In this document: in pieces, positions 44,501 to 52,668 of the stretch
Layout of the letters: each line of letters starts with the position of its first letter
Position numbering within the stretch: position 1 is the stretch's first letter
Source of the DNA: a marine actinobacterium MedAcidi-G1
GTDB lineage: Bacteria; Actinomycetota; Acidimicrobiia; Acidimicrobiales; MedAcidi-G1
Length of the DNA: 64,000 bases
Direction of reading: 5' to 3'
NCBI GenBank assembly: GCA_000817085.1
Contig: JUEM01000010.1
Location: 1-64,000, forward strand
The notes under the pieces: generated by a model
Databases searched by the model: none
What the model saw: only the letters and a program-made list of their open reading frames with translations
What the model was told of the DNA's origin: nothing
Program-made: the position numbers and the translations under genes

Positions 44501-45985
44501 ATGGCGTCTTTAGGAGAGTTAGTTAACGAGAATAGCGATCTTGAAGAGAATTCAATTTCCTACTTACAGGATTTAACAAGATCTTGGGGTTTGCTAGCAG
44601 ATCTTTCTTTCTCCGATTTACTTTTGTATTTACCTGTTGGGAAAGCTCCAGTTGATTTTTTTGTCTTGTTGGCACACGTGCGTCCTACGACTTCCACGAC
44701 TTTGTATAGGGCTGACTTAGTAGGACAAAAGTTTGAAGCGCAAAGTCGACCGCTGGTATCTGAAACTTTTGCAAATGCTCAAATATCAATTGGAAAATTG
44801 CCAGTGGGTGGAGACCGAGAAATCAATGTTATGGCGATACCGGTTATGTGGAAAGGTGAAACGGTAGCAATTTTAGCGAGCGAAAAAGCTTTTATTGGTG
44901 AACCCCCTAGATCGGAAATGGAAAGAACATATTTAAGTATTTTCAACAGGTTTGCTGAGATGTTTGAACGAGGAGAGTTTCCATATGGTGAAGACTCGCG
45001 TTTTCGTCATCGAATGCCAAGACTCGGAGACGGTTTACTTTTAGTGAACGCCGATGGTCAGATAGAATTCGCTTCTCCCAATGCAGTTTCTTTATTGCAC
45101 AGACTCGGTTGGCATCGACCAGTGGTTGGATCACGATTTGAAGAAACTGGATTAAGTTCTAAAATTCTTAGTGAAGCTTTCTCTCTTAAGAGTTCCGTTA
45201 TGGATGAGTTGGAGCGAGAAGATAAAACATTTGTTGTAAGTCATTGTTTTCCACTCTTGCATTCAGGCGAGGCTACGGGAGCTGCTGTATTAGTTAGAGA
45301 TGTAACAGAATTACGTCGTCGCGATAGGCAGTTAATTTCAAAAGATGCAACTATTCGTGAAATACATCACCGAGTAAAAAATAATCTTCAAACCATTTCT
45401 TCTTTACTTAGAATCCAAGGTCGACGACTGGATTCAGACGAAGCCCAAATGGCATTAAACGAATCGGTACGTCGGATAGGAGCTATAGCCGTTGTCCACG
45501 AAACTCTTGCAGTTAGTCAAGAAGGAGAGGTTACTTTTGGAGAGGTAATGAGACCCCTCGTGGAACTGGTAAAAGAAGGTTTAAGCTCACCGGTAAAACC
45601 GATTTCTATAAAAGTTAGTGGCGATACTGGCATATTGCCGTCAGAGGTTACAACTACTCTTGCAGTCGTAGTGACTGAGTTGTTACAAAATGCTCTAGAT
45701 CATGGATTCAAATTACCGCTGCAGGAACGTGAAGATTGCAAGGTTGATGTTTTATTGAGCAAGAACGAAGAGGCTGTAATGGTGGAAGTTTCCGATAATG
45801 GGGCTGGGCTTCCGGAAGGTTTTGACATCGAAAAGAATGTAGGACTTGGGCTTACGATAGTGAAAACATTTATCGAACAGGAATTAGAAGGCTCTCTTAA
45901 TGTAGTTTCAAATGGAACAGGTAAAGGTGTGAGATTTCAAATTTATTTGCCATCTGACAAACTTTTTAAGAAGATTGATTTATAA
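44501..45985 (+). CDS. Sensor histidine kinase, PdtaS-like
   Basis: Soluble kinase of 494 residues with no membrane helix. An N-terminal GAF-like region (about 20-155), a PAS-like region (about 170-270), the HisKA_2 dimerisation box REIHHRVKNNLQTIS (His289/290 likely phosphorylated) and an HATPase_c domain with VVTELLQNALDHGF, SDNGAGLP and GLGLTIV. This order fits PdtaS of mycobacteria, which signals to the ANTAR regulator PdtaR. No response regulator gene is in the window. Downstream a GDPD gene starts 14 bases after its stop. Confidence 0.85.
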   Translation: MASLGELVNENSDLEENSISYLQDLTRSWGLLADLSFSDLLLYLPVGKAPVDFFVLLAHVRPTTSTTLYRADLVGQKFEAQSRPLVSETFANAQISIGKLPVGGDREINVMAIPVMWKGETVAILASEKAFIGEPPRSEMERTYLSIFNRFAEMFERGEFPYGEDSRFRHRMPRLGDGLLLVNADGQIEFASPNAVSLLHRLGWHRPVVGSRFEETGLSSKILSEAFSLKSSVMDELEREDKTFVVSHCFPLLHSGEATGAAVLVRDVTELRRRDRQLISKDATIREIHHRVKNNLQTISSLLRIQGRRLDSDEAQMALNESVRRIGAIAVVHETLAVSQEGEVTFGEVMRPLVELVKEGLSSPVKPISIKVSGDTGILPSEVTTTLAVVVTELLQNALDHGFKLPLQEREDCKVDVLLSKNEEAVMVEVSDNGAGLPEGFDIEKNVGLGLTIVKTFIEQELEGSLNVVSNGTGKGVRFQIYLPSDKLFKKIDL

Positions 45986-45999
45986 GGCTGAGTGAATTT

Positions 46000-46704
46000 G
46001 TGAACTTCCAGAAACGTCCCTTGATAATTGCGCATCGAGGAGCTTCAGCTGACTTTCCTGAAAATTCTTTAGATGCTTTTTCGGGCGCCCTTCAACAAGG
46101 TGCTGATTGGGTCGAACTAGATGTGCGTCGATCAAAAGATGGGGTTTTAGTGGTTCACCACGATGCTCATCTCGCAGGTGGCGATTTAATCAAAGATTTA
46201 GATTCGAATAGTCTTCCAGAAGGAGTCCCAAGCTTAGCTGAAGCTTTCGAAGCGTCAGAAAATATGGGAGTGAATATAGAAATAAAGCACCTTCCTGGTG
46301 AACCTGATTTTGATGAAGTGGATCTTGTATGTGAAGCAGTGGTGGGGCTAGTAAGGGCTTATAGATCGACTGACAAAATATTGGTTTCCTCTTTTGATAT
46401 TAATGCAATTGATCGAATTAAAGAAACTGATCCGTTAATAGCTACTGGATGGCTCGTTGCTGAAAGAAGTGATGGTATCCAAATACTTGATCGTGCAAGT
46501 TCGCATAATCACTCGGCAATCAATCCTTGGGACGATTTAGTTGATGAGTCGTTAATAGAAGAGGCACATTCTCGTGGATTAAATGTAAATGTTTGGACTG
46601 TTGATGACGAAAGCAGAATTTTGCAATTAAGCGAGTGGGGAGTAGATGGAATAATCACCAATTTCCCAGGTTTAGCAGTAGAAGTTTTAAATCAAGAATT
46701 TTGA
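46000..46704 (+). CDS. Glycerophosphodiester phosphodiesterase
   Basis: TIM-barrel phosphodiesterase of 234 residues that splits glycerophosphodiesters into glycerol 3-phosphate and an alcohol. IAHRGASADFPENS (catalytic His11 region), ELDVRRSKDG with metal Glu/Asp, VVHHDAHL and IEIKH are all present. No signal peptide, so cytoplasmic. GTG 46000 is the start, 14 bases after the kinase gene. It overlaps the convergent diacylglycerol kinase-like gene by 13 bases. Confidence 0.9.
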   Translation: MNFQKRPLIIAHRGASADFPENSLDAFSGALQQGADWVELDVRRSKDGVLVVHHDAHLAGGDLIKDLDSNSLPEGVPSLAEAFEASENMGVNIEIKHLPGEPDFDEVDLVCEAVVGLVRAYRSTDKILVSSFDINAIDRIKETDPLIATGWLVAERSDGIQILDRASSHNHSAINPWDDLVDESLIEEAHSRGLNVNVWTVDDESRILQLSEWGVDGIITNFPGLAVEVLNQEF

Positions 46705-47666
46705 AAGTCGTTTGGTTTGATGGGCATCACTACGTCTAAACATTCTGCTTTATATTTAAATGAAAATTCATCGAAGTTACCTAGAAAGTCACCGTCTACT
46801 TGTAGGGGTACAGCTTTATAAGCAATTGCTTGCGCTTCAGTTAAATCACTTCGCAAATCTACGATCCGACTCGATGAAGTTGTAGTTTTGCCCATTCCTA
46901 AAGCCCCTAAGATAACCGGAAGCAATTTTTTCAAAGTCAGATTTTTGAATGTCACGACGGCTAATGGGGTATCCAAATTTGCGTGTGGAGCTAGGGAAAT
47001 TTTTCTTGTTCCTAGATAGGTGTATGGATCGGTATTTAGACAGACCGAAAATAATCCCTCTACTCCTGTGGTTTCCAGGTCACCGATTTCTTCATCACCC
47101 ATTTTTCGAGTTGAGATACGGAAAGCAGGCCGTTTTTTATCGTAGTACCGCAACCAAGTACCTATTGCGGCAATAACGAAGAGAGGATGGCCGGCGAAGC
47201 GTTTCAGAAGCCCACCTTTTTTTTCGACTTGTTCGACAACGGCTGCATCAAAGCCTATTCCAGCATGAAAAAGAAAGTATCTTTGGTTCACTGAACCTAG
47301 GCCTATCCGGTGGGTTGATCCTGCTTCGAGAGAGTCTAATAAGACCCCTGTGGCTTCGATAGGGTCGTCAGGAATGCCTAAAGTACGAGCAAAAACATTT
47401 GTAGAACCACCAGGAATAGCAGCCAAGGCAGTCTCTGAATCGACTAAGCCATTAGCTACCTCATTTAATGTTCCATCCCCTCCTAGCACTACCACAATAT
47501 CTATGCCATCTTTAGCTGCGTTTTGAGCGATTCGCGTAGCGTGACCTCTGTGATTAGTGACTGCCACTTCGAGACGGTGGTCAGCTGATAGCGCCTTTTG
47601 AATAACGGCTCTTGTTCGTCCTGTTACAGATGAAGCCAAAGGGTTTACGATTAGGAGAACTTTCAT
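46692..47666 (-). CDS. Diacylglycerol kinase-family lipid kinase (DagK/YegS-like)
   Basis: Lipid kinase of 324 residues. LLIVNPLASS at the start, the nucleotide-binding GGDGTLNEVANGL (about 60-72) and PGGSTNVFARTLG are the family marks. It phosphorylates diacylglycerol, sphingoid or related lipids; in actinobacteria similar proteins join phospholipid recycling. The convergent GDPD gene degrades glycerophosphodiesters, so the pair may serve lipid turnover. ATG 47666 is preferred over TTG 47672. Confidence 0.87.
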   Translation of the reverse strand: MKVLLIVNPLASSVTGRTRAVIQKALSADHRLEVAVTNHRGHATRIAQNAAKDGIDIVVVLGGDGTLNEVANGLVDSETALAAIPGGSTNVFARTLGIPDDPIEATGVLLDSLEAGSTHRIGLGSVNQRYFLFHAGIGFDAAVVEQVEKKGGLLKRFAGHPLFVIAAIGTWLRYYDKKRPAFRISTRKMGDEEIGDLETTGVEGLFSVCLNTDPYTYLGTRKISLAPHANLDTPLAVVTFKNLTLKKLLPVILGALGMGKTTTSSSRIVDLRSDLTEAQAIAYKAVPLQVDGDFLGNFDEFSFKYKAECLDVVMPIKPNDFQNS

Positions 47667-47838
47667 GTCCAATAAGAGTAGTTGTGAATAGTTAAAAGAT
47701 TTGTGTTGAAGCCTAAGTGTTGTTGAAGTATTTTAAAATGGCTTTTCTTTTCTGAGAGAGTGAAAATTTTTTTGTAAAATCACATGAAATTAGTCACTTG
47801 ATGTACCAGTTTGGCTATATAAAGGGCAAAATAGCGAA

Positions 47839-48618
47839 ATGGATGTAGTTGTTTGTGTGAAACAGATTCCGGATCCGGCTGACCCAGGTGAGTTGAATCC
47901 CGATACGAAAACTTTAAAACGTGATACCAAATTAATCCTTGATGAGTCCGACTCCTATGGAGTCGAGATGGCTTTGCAGCTTGTTGATGCCGCCGGCTCA
48001 GGAGAGGTCCGTCTTGTCTCCATGACCCCAGGAGGAGAAACCGGCGGTCTGCGCACAGCACTAGCAATGGGGGCTGAAAGTGCAATATTGGTAAGCGATG
48101 AAGCACTTGCCGGCTCAGACGCTCTTTCGACTGCAAAAGTTCTATCAGCGGCTATCAAGCGTTCGAATCCCGATTTGATTCTTACCGCTACTGAATCAAG
48201 CGACGGATATACGGGAACAGTTCCGGAGCAGATAGCGGAACTCTTAGGTCTTCCATCTGTAACTTTTGGAAAAGAAGTTTCAGTGGATGGTGATCTAGCA
48301 ACTGTTAAACGCCAGACTGAATCTGGCTATGACATGGTCGAGTGTCCTCTTCCAGCCGTTATTTCAGTTACAGCTGGTGTAGTAGAACCTCGATATCCCT
48401 CATTCAAAGGAATTATGGCTGCCAAAAATAAACCTGTTGAGGAACTTGATCTTGCGGCACTAGATATTGACCCAGTAACAGTTGGTTGGGCAGGTGCTCG
48501 TCAAGAAATAACTGAAATAGTCGACGCTCCAGCTCGTGAGGCCGGCGAAGTAGTTGTTGATGAGGGTGAAGCTCATGAACGAATCATGGCTTTTCTCGAC
48601 GATCTTAAAGTTCTTTAG
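47839..48618 (+). CDS. etfB: Electron transfer flavoprotein beta subunit
   Basis: AMP-binding subunit of ETF, 259 residues. DVVVCVKQIPDPADP at the start, GVEMALQLVD, ALAMGAESAI and VISVTAGVVEPRYPSFKGIMAAKNKPVE are family-typical. ETF takes electrons from acyl-CoA and other flavin dehydrogenases to the quinone pool through ETF-QO. The etfA ribosome-binding site overlaps its stop. The promoter lies in the 172-base region shared with the diacylglycerol kinase gene, in which I see no clear -35/-10 pair. Confidence 0.94.
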   Translation: MDVVVCVKQIPDPADPGELNPDTKTLKRDTKLILDESDSYGVEMALQLVDAAGSGEVRLVSMTPGGETGGLRTALAMGAESAILVSDEALAGSDALSTAKVLSAAIKRSNPDLILTATESSDGYTGTVPEQIAELLGLPSVTFGKEVSVDGDLATVKRQTESGYDMVECPLPAVISVTAGVVEPRYPSFKGIMAAKNKPVEELDLAALDIDPVTVGWAGARQEITEIVDAPAREAGEVVVDEGEAHERIMAFLDDLKVL

Positions 48619-48629
48619 GAGGTATGAGA

Positions 48630-49595
48630 ATGGGATTTTCAAAAATATGGGTCCACGGCGAAGCAAGTGATGGCGCCGTAGCTTCGATTACTCTTGAACT
48701 TTTAGCTAAAGCTCGTGAATTGGCAGACACCGTGGAGGTTGTGGTTGCAGGTGATGCGGATTCAGTTGCTGCAGAATTAGGTGACCATGGAGCTTCAGTA
48801 GTTTATTCAATTGGGCCACTTGATGGTGGACTTGCAGGTCCGAGAATCGCATCTGCAATAGCTGAGGCTTGTTCACAGGGGTCAGGTCCAGACGTCATGT
48901 TATGCGGCACGACTTATGATGGGCGTGATGTGGCAGGACGTCTTTCGGCGAAACTTGACACTCCTGTCATAACGAATGTTATTGATTTAAAGCAAGATGG
49001 AGACCGTCTCCTCGGTCATGAACCCGTATTTGGTGGGACCAAAGACGTTTTTACAGGAACTACATCTGAAGGTTTAGATATTTTTGTTGTGAGACCGAAA
49101 TCTTTTGTGGCCGAATCCGCGGGTGGGGACTCAGCATCTGTATCAGTTCTTCAAGTAGGAGATCTTGGCGGGACCGGAACTGCAGTTGTCAAAGATCAAT
49201 TTGTTGAGGAAAGCACTGGACCTCGTTTGGATGAAGCGAACATAGTTGTATCTGGAGGCCGAGGTCTTGGAGAGGCTGACAAGTACGAAATGATTGAAAA
49301 GCTGGCAGGTCTAGTCAAAGGAGCCCCCGGAGCGTCTCGAGCCATCGTCGATGCTGGTTGGGTGCCTTATTCATACCAAGTTGGACAAACCGGAAAAGTT
49401 GTTAAGCCAACGGTTTATCTTGCATGCGGAATTTCCGGAGCCACACAGCATTTGGTAGGAATGAAGGGCTCAGCAAACATCATTGCTATTAATAAAGACG
49501 AAGAAGCACCAATTTTTGGGATTGCAGATCTTGGAATAGTTGGTGACGTGCACAAAGTTTTACCCAAACTGATCGAGGCTCTCGAAGCTCAATAA
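48630..49595 (+). CDS. etfA: Electron transfer flavoprotein alpha subunit
   Basis: FAD-binding subunit of ETF, 321 residues. The C-terminal FAD site is seen in SGGRGLGEADKYEMIEKLAG, GWVPYSYQVGQTGKVVKPTVY and GISGATQHLVGM, followed by NKDEEAPIFGIADLGIVGD. ATG 48630 is chosen because AGGAGG at 48616-48621 ends eight bases before it; the ATG at 48624 is only two bases from that site. With etfB forms the heterodimer. No ETF-QO gene is in the window. Ten bases separate it from the convergent SCO1664-family gene. Confidence 0.94.
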   Translation: MGFSKIWVHGEASDGAVASITLELLAKARELADTVEVVVAGDADSVAAELGDHGASVVYSIGPLDGGLAGPRIASAIAEACSQGSGPDVMLCGTTYDGRDVAGRLSAKLDTPVITNVIDLKQDGDRLLGHEPVFGGTKDVFTGTTSEGLDIFVVRPKSFVAESAGGDSASVSVLQVGDLGGTGTAVVKDQFVEESTGPRLDEANIVVSGGRGLGEADKYEMIEKLAGLVKGAPGASRAIVDAGWVPYSYQVGQTGKVVKPTVYLACGISGATQHLVGMKGSANIIAINKDEEAPIFGIADLGIVGDVHKVLPKLIEALEAQ

Positions 49596-49605
49596 TGGCC
49601 AATTT

Positions 49606-50364
49606 TCACAGAAGAGGCCAAGGAACCTGTCGACCTGACGGATCATAAGGTAAAGATCCATTTGTAATAAGAGCTCTAGTTCTTTGTAACAGGGCTTCGA
49701 TTTCATTTGGACTTAGTAGTTCAGATAATTTTTCTGGAACCCCTTCATCGATTATTCCAGTTAGATCGGAAATAAGTTGTTTCGGAATTTCCTCTCCACT
49801 GAAATCCCAAATAACTGTTCGAATTTTAAATTCTTCATGAAAACATAAGGAATTATCGATGGCCCAAATTAAATCATCTTTTCCTACTAGAACATGGCCT
49901 GCTTTCCTATCGGTGTTATTGACTAATAGATCAAAAGTAGCAAGACGAATTAGATCATTTTTAAATTTAGAGTCTTCATGAATAGTAAAATAGTGTTTCT
50001 CATAGTCACACGGCACATAAAGTTGCAAAGAACCGTTTCCTAAAGGACCGTCTCTGAGCACAGTAGGGGGTATGAGGTTCCATCCCAAATGATTTGCCAG
50101 TTCGAAAGCAGCTATCTCTCTTTTGTAGATCCCTTGAGGGAAATCGTACAAAGGTCTTTCGCCTTTACCAGGTTTGTAAATGCCTTGAATGTTTAATTTG
50201 TCGTGGCTTAAGTTTGTTAGGAAAGTACCATTTGATGCCCAAGGCATCCGGCCAACTATTTCAATTTCTCCAAAGTTTAGTATTTCAACCGCTAGTTCAT
50301 TTTCTATAGGTTCACGATCTTTGAAAGGGTTATGCTCAGTTTCTGGTTCCTGATCCTCTTTCAA
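49606..50364 (-). CDS. SCO1664-family protein (kinase-like fold)
   Basis: Actinobacterial conserved protein of 252 residues. It has a phosphatidylinositol-kinase-like centre: IYKPGKGERPLYDFPQGIY at the N-terminus, NNTDRKAGHVLV (catalytic-loop-like) and IDNSLCFHEEFK (metal-loop-like). In other actinobacteria the family travels with DUF3090 and an MSMEG_4193 phosphatase, as here. Its function has not been established. It follows the DUF3090 gene by 12 bases on the minus strand. Confidence 0.8.
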   Translation of the reverse strand: MKEDQEPETEHNPFKDREPIENELAVEILNFGEIEIVGRMPWASNGTFLTNLSHDKLNIQGIYKPGKGERPLYDFPQGIYKREIAAFELANHLGWNLIPPTVLRDGPLGNGSLQLYVPCDYEKHYFTIHEDSKFKNDLIRLATFDLLVNNTDRKAGHVLVGKDDLIWAIDNSLCFHEEFKIRTVIWDFSGEEIPKQLISDLTGIIDEGVPEKLSELLSPNEIEALLQRTRALITNGSLPYDPSGRQVPWPLL

Positions 50365-50376
50365 GGTATTTTCTTT

Positions 50377-50880
50377 CTAGTTGGAACACGGGCACCAGCC
50401 CGCAGCTTCTGGTTCTAGTGGAGACCCGCAGTAAGGACACGGCGGGCGACCGGAGGATATTAATTCTTGGGCTGTTTTAATAAAATGTTCGACCTGAAGC
50501 CGGTTTAATGACAATCGGGCTTGAGCCGGTTCAGAATCTTCGTCTCGGATGAGCTCTTCGGCTATAAGTACTAGTTGGTCTTCTGATTGCTCATAAGTTA
50601 CGCCTAAACTTCCGATTACCCAGTCGGGTTCTCCCGGGTCTATGAATTTTGTGCCTTCTACGGTGTTTTCTATACGATTAGATTCATCTGCCGGAGGTAA
50701 ATCATCGAGCATGCTCATTAGAAAATCAGCTAGACCAGCCATTTGCTGTTTCTCAACCTTCAAAGATAGAACTTGATCTTCATAAGAAGCTTGCAAGAAA
50801 AAGACGCGTCGACCTTGAGGTCCAATCGTACCTGCAGTAAAACTTTCAGTGCGATCCCAGTTTATTTCAGGGCGTTCCAT
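50377..50880 (-). CDS. DUF3090 family protein with zinc-ribbon end
   Basis: Conserved actinobacterial protein of about 167 residues. FTAGTIGPQGRRVFFLQA at the start and GSLGVTYEQSEDQLVLIAEE in the middle are typical of DUF3090. The C-terminus has CPYCGSPLEPEAAGWCPC, a likely zinc ribbon. ATG 50880 is preferred; TTG 50901 adds seven residues. It lies between the phosphatase and kinase-like genes and is expected to share their transcript. Function unknown. Confidence 0.8.
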   Translation of the reverse strand: MERPEINWDRTESFTAGTIGPQGRRVFFLQASYEDQVLSLKVEKQQMAGLADFLMSMLDDLPPADESNRIENTVEGTKFIDPGEPDWVIGSLGVTYEQSEDQLVLIAEELIRDEDSEPAQARLSLNRLQVEHFIKTAQELISSGRPPCPYCGSPLEPEAAGWCPCSN

Positions 50881-50943
50881 CGTTAAGACGCTACCTTTCA
50901 AATCTAAATTTTTTTAATACGAAACAATAAATAAGCTAGTGGT

Positions 50944-51585
50944 TTACGAGCCTAAAGAACCACTGAAATTTCCATTTGAATTCAAAGTTAAGACTAAAGG
51001 CCTTTCTTTTGTGTAAAGAACCACCGAGGTCGAACAAGGTCCAACCACGATTCTTTGAAACAGGTCTAAGGGTGTCCCAATGGCAGAGGACAGTATTGCC
51101 TTTATGGGGTCGGCGTGAGAAACACATATAACCGTCTCCCCAGAATGGCGCTCAACTAATTTGTCGACAGTTTTTAACATGCGATTCTGCATTTCGGTGA
51201 ATGATTCACCATTAGGAAATCTAAAGCTAGATGGTTGTTTCTGCACGGTAGACCAAGATTTTAGTTTTGAGAGTTCACGTAGTCTGCGACCAGTCCAGTC
51301 ACCAAAATCGCACTCATTAAGTCCTTGCAGCGTTCGCACACGTAAATTAAGAACTTTGGCAATCGGTTTAGCAGTTTCTTGCGTACGTTCCATGGGTGAT
51401 GCGTAAACAGCTGCCACATTTTTACCCAGGAAACTGCTTGAAGATTTCTCAATTTCTTTCGCAACTATTTCTGCTTGTAATTTACCTTCATTCGACAGAT
51501 GTAAATTGGGCGCCCTTCCAGGAAGTTTGGTTCCAGTCGTGGGAGTCTTTCCATGACGCACAAAGATAATTAAAGTAGCTGCCAT
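50944..51585 (-). CDS. Histidine phosphatase, MSMEG_4193-like
   Basis: Phosphoglycerate mutase-like protein of 213 residues. Catalytic RHGKTP (His11), ASPMERTQETA, NECDFGDWTGR and SHADPIK (second His) are present. The family (TIGR03848-like) is annotated as a putative phosphomutase and co-occurs with DUF3090 and SCO1664 proteins. First gene of the trio; only 25 bases separate it from the divergent uracil-DNA glycosylase gene. Confidence 0.83.
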   Translation of the reverse strand: MAATLIIFVRHGKTPTTGTKLPGRAPNLHLSNEGKLQAEIVAKEIEKSSSSFLGKNVAAVYASPMERTQETAKPIAKVLNLRVRTLQGLNECDFGDWTGRRLRELSKLKSWSTVQKQPSSFRFPNGESFTEMQNRMLKTVDKLVERHSGETVICVSHADPIKAILSSAIGTPLDLFQRIVVGPCSTSVVLYTKERPLVLTLNSNGNFSGSLGS

Positions 51586-51610
51586 TAATAGTTCAACCTA
51601 CCCTTCAGAT

Positions 51611-52285
51611 GTGGATCATGTTCTTCAATTAGAATTAATAGAAAAAGAAGTTGTCTCATGTAGGGCCTGTCCAAGACTGGTCGCATGGCGTGAAAAAGTT
51701 GCAAAAGAAAAACGTGCAGCCTATAAAGATCAGGAATATTGGGGCTTGCCAGTACCAGGTTTTGGGGATCCTAAAGCTCGAATACTTATTGTTGGATTAG
51801 CTCCAGGCGCACATGGAGCCAATAGGACCGGAAGAGTTTTTACCGGTGACAGGTCGGGAGATTTTTTGTACGCAGCTCTTTACAGATCAGGCCTTGCTAA
51901 TCAGCCCGAATCAGTTGACTTGGGAGACGGACTTAAATTAAAAAATGTATTTATAACCTCTCCTGTCAAGTGTGTGCCACCAGCAAATAAACCAAACCAA
52001 AAAGAACAGAGCAGATGCCGACCTTTCTTCGAAAGAGAGATTTCGGCTTTGATCAATGTAAAAGTTGTTGTTGCTTTGGGTCAGATTGGCTACACATCTG
52101 CAGCTGTTGAGTTCGGTTTGAGTCCGAAACCAAAGTTTTCCCATGGTTTAGAGATAGAGATTGATGAAAATAAAAAACTTTTATGTTCTTATCATGTCAG
52201 TCAGCAAAATACTTTTACTGGCCGACTAACAGAATCGATGTTTGACTCAGTTATTAAAAGAGCCAAAATCATTGCTGGCGATTGA
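51611..52285 (+). CDS. Uracil-DNA glycosylase, family 5 (UdgB type)
   Basis: Base-excision repair enzyme of 224 residues. Iron-sulfur ligands: C17 and C20 (SCRACP), C121 and C136 (KCVPP, SRCRPF). Active-site motif GLAPGAHGANRTGR and the C-terminal YHVSQQNTFTGRLTE match family 5, where an alanine replaces the family-4 glutamate. It removes uracil and some other deaminated bases from DNA. Starts at GTG 51611 with no Shine-Dalgarno, so it may be leaderless. Confidence 0.9.
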   Translation: MDHVLQLELIEKEVVSCRACPRLVAWREKVAKEKRAAYKDQEYWGLPVPGFGDPKARILIVGLAPGAHGANRTGRVFTGDRSGDFLYAALYRSGLANQPESVDLGDGLKLKNVFITSPVKCVPPANKPNQKEQSRCRPFFEREISALINVKVVVALGQIGYTSAAVEFGLSPKPKFSHGLEIEIDENKKLLCSYHVSQQNTFTGRLTESMFDSVIKRAKIIAGD

Positions 52286-52314
52286 TATTGCCTGTATTAC
52301 GCTAACCTCACGCT

Positions 52315-52659
52315 GTGGGTAAATTTTCATCAAAGAAGAGTTTGTTTGCAGGTTTCTTAGTTAGCGCGTTATTGTTCACGGGCTGCGCAAATGATGGTAA
52401 ACCTGAGACATGGGAAGATCAAGATGGTCTGGTAATAAGAAACTTTGTAGAAGCTTGTCAGGAATCCAATGCTGACCTGCCAACATTTAAAGCTAAAAGT
52501 TACTGCGATTGTGTAATTAATGGTGTTAAAGATTCAGTCACCTATGAAAAGTTTAAAGAATTAGATGATTTTATTCGCAAGCACAGAGATGATCTGAACT
52601 CTCAAATGATTTCAGAAAATTATGGTTGGTTAACTGATTCAAGTGAGGCTTGTTCATAA
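52315..52659 (+). CDS. Small hypothetical lipoprotein
   Basis: Exported lipoprotein of 114 residues. Signal with lipobox LLFTGC (Cys24), then an alpha-rich mature part with SYCDCVINGVKDS and a C-terminal EACS, giving four cysteines after the lipid one. No recognised family. GTG 52315 is the start, 29 bases after the glycosylase gene. It converges with the FrhB-like gene, nine bases apart. Confidence 0.65.
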   Translation: MGKFSSKKSLFAGFLVSALLFTGCANDGKPETWEDQDGLVIRNFVEACQESNADLPTFKAKSYCDCVINGVKDSVTYEKFKELDDFIRKHRDDLNSQMISENYGWLTDSSEACS

Positions 52660-52668
52660 AGTAGGAGT

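Noticed and set aside
47798-47821. Possible promoter TTGATG ... TATATA before etfB
   Set aside because: The spacer is only 12 bases, too short for a sigma-70-type pair.
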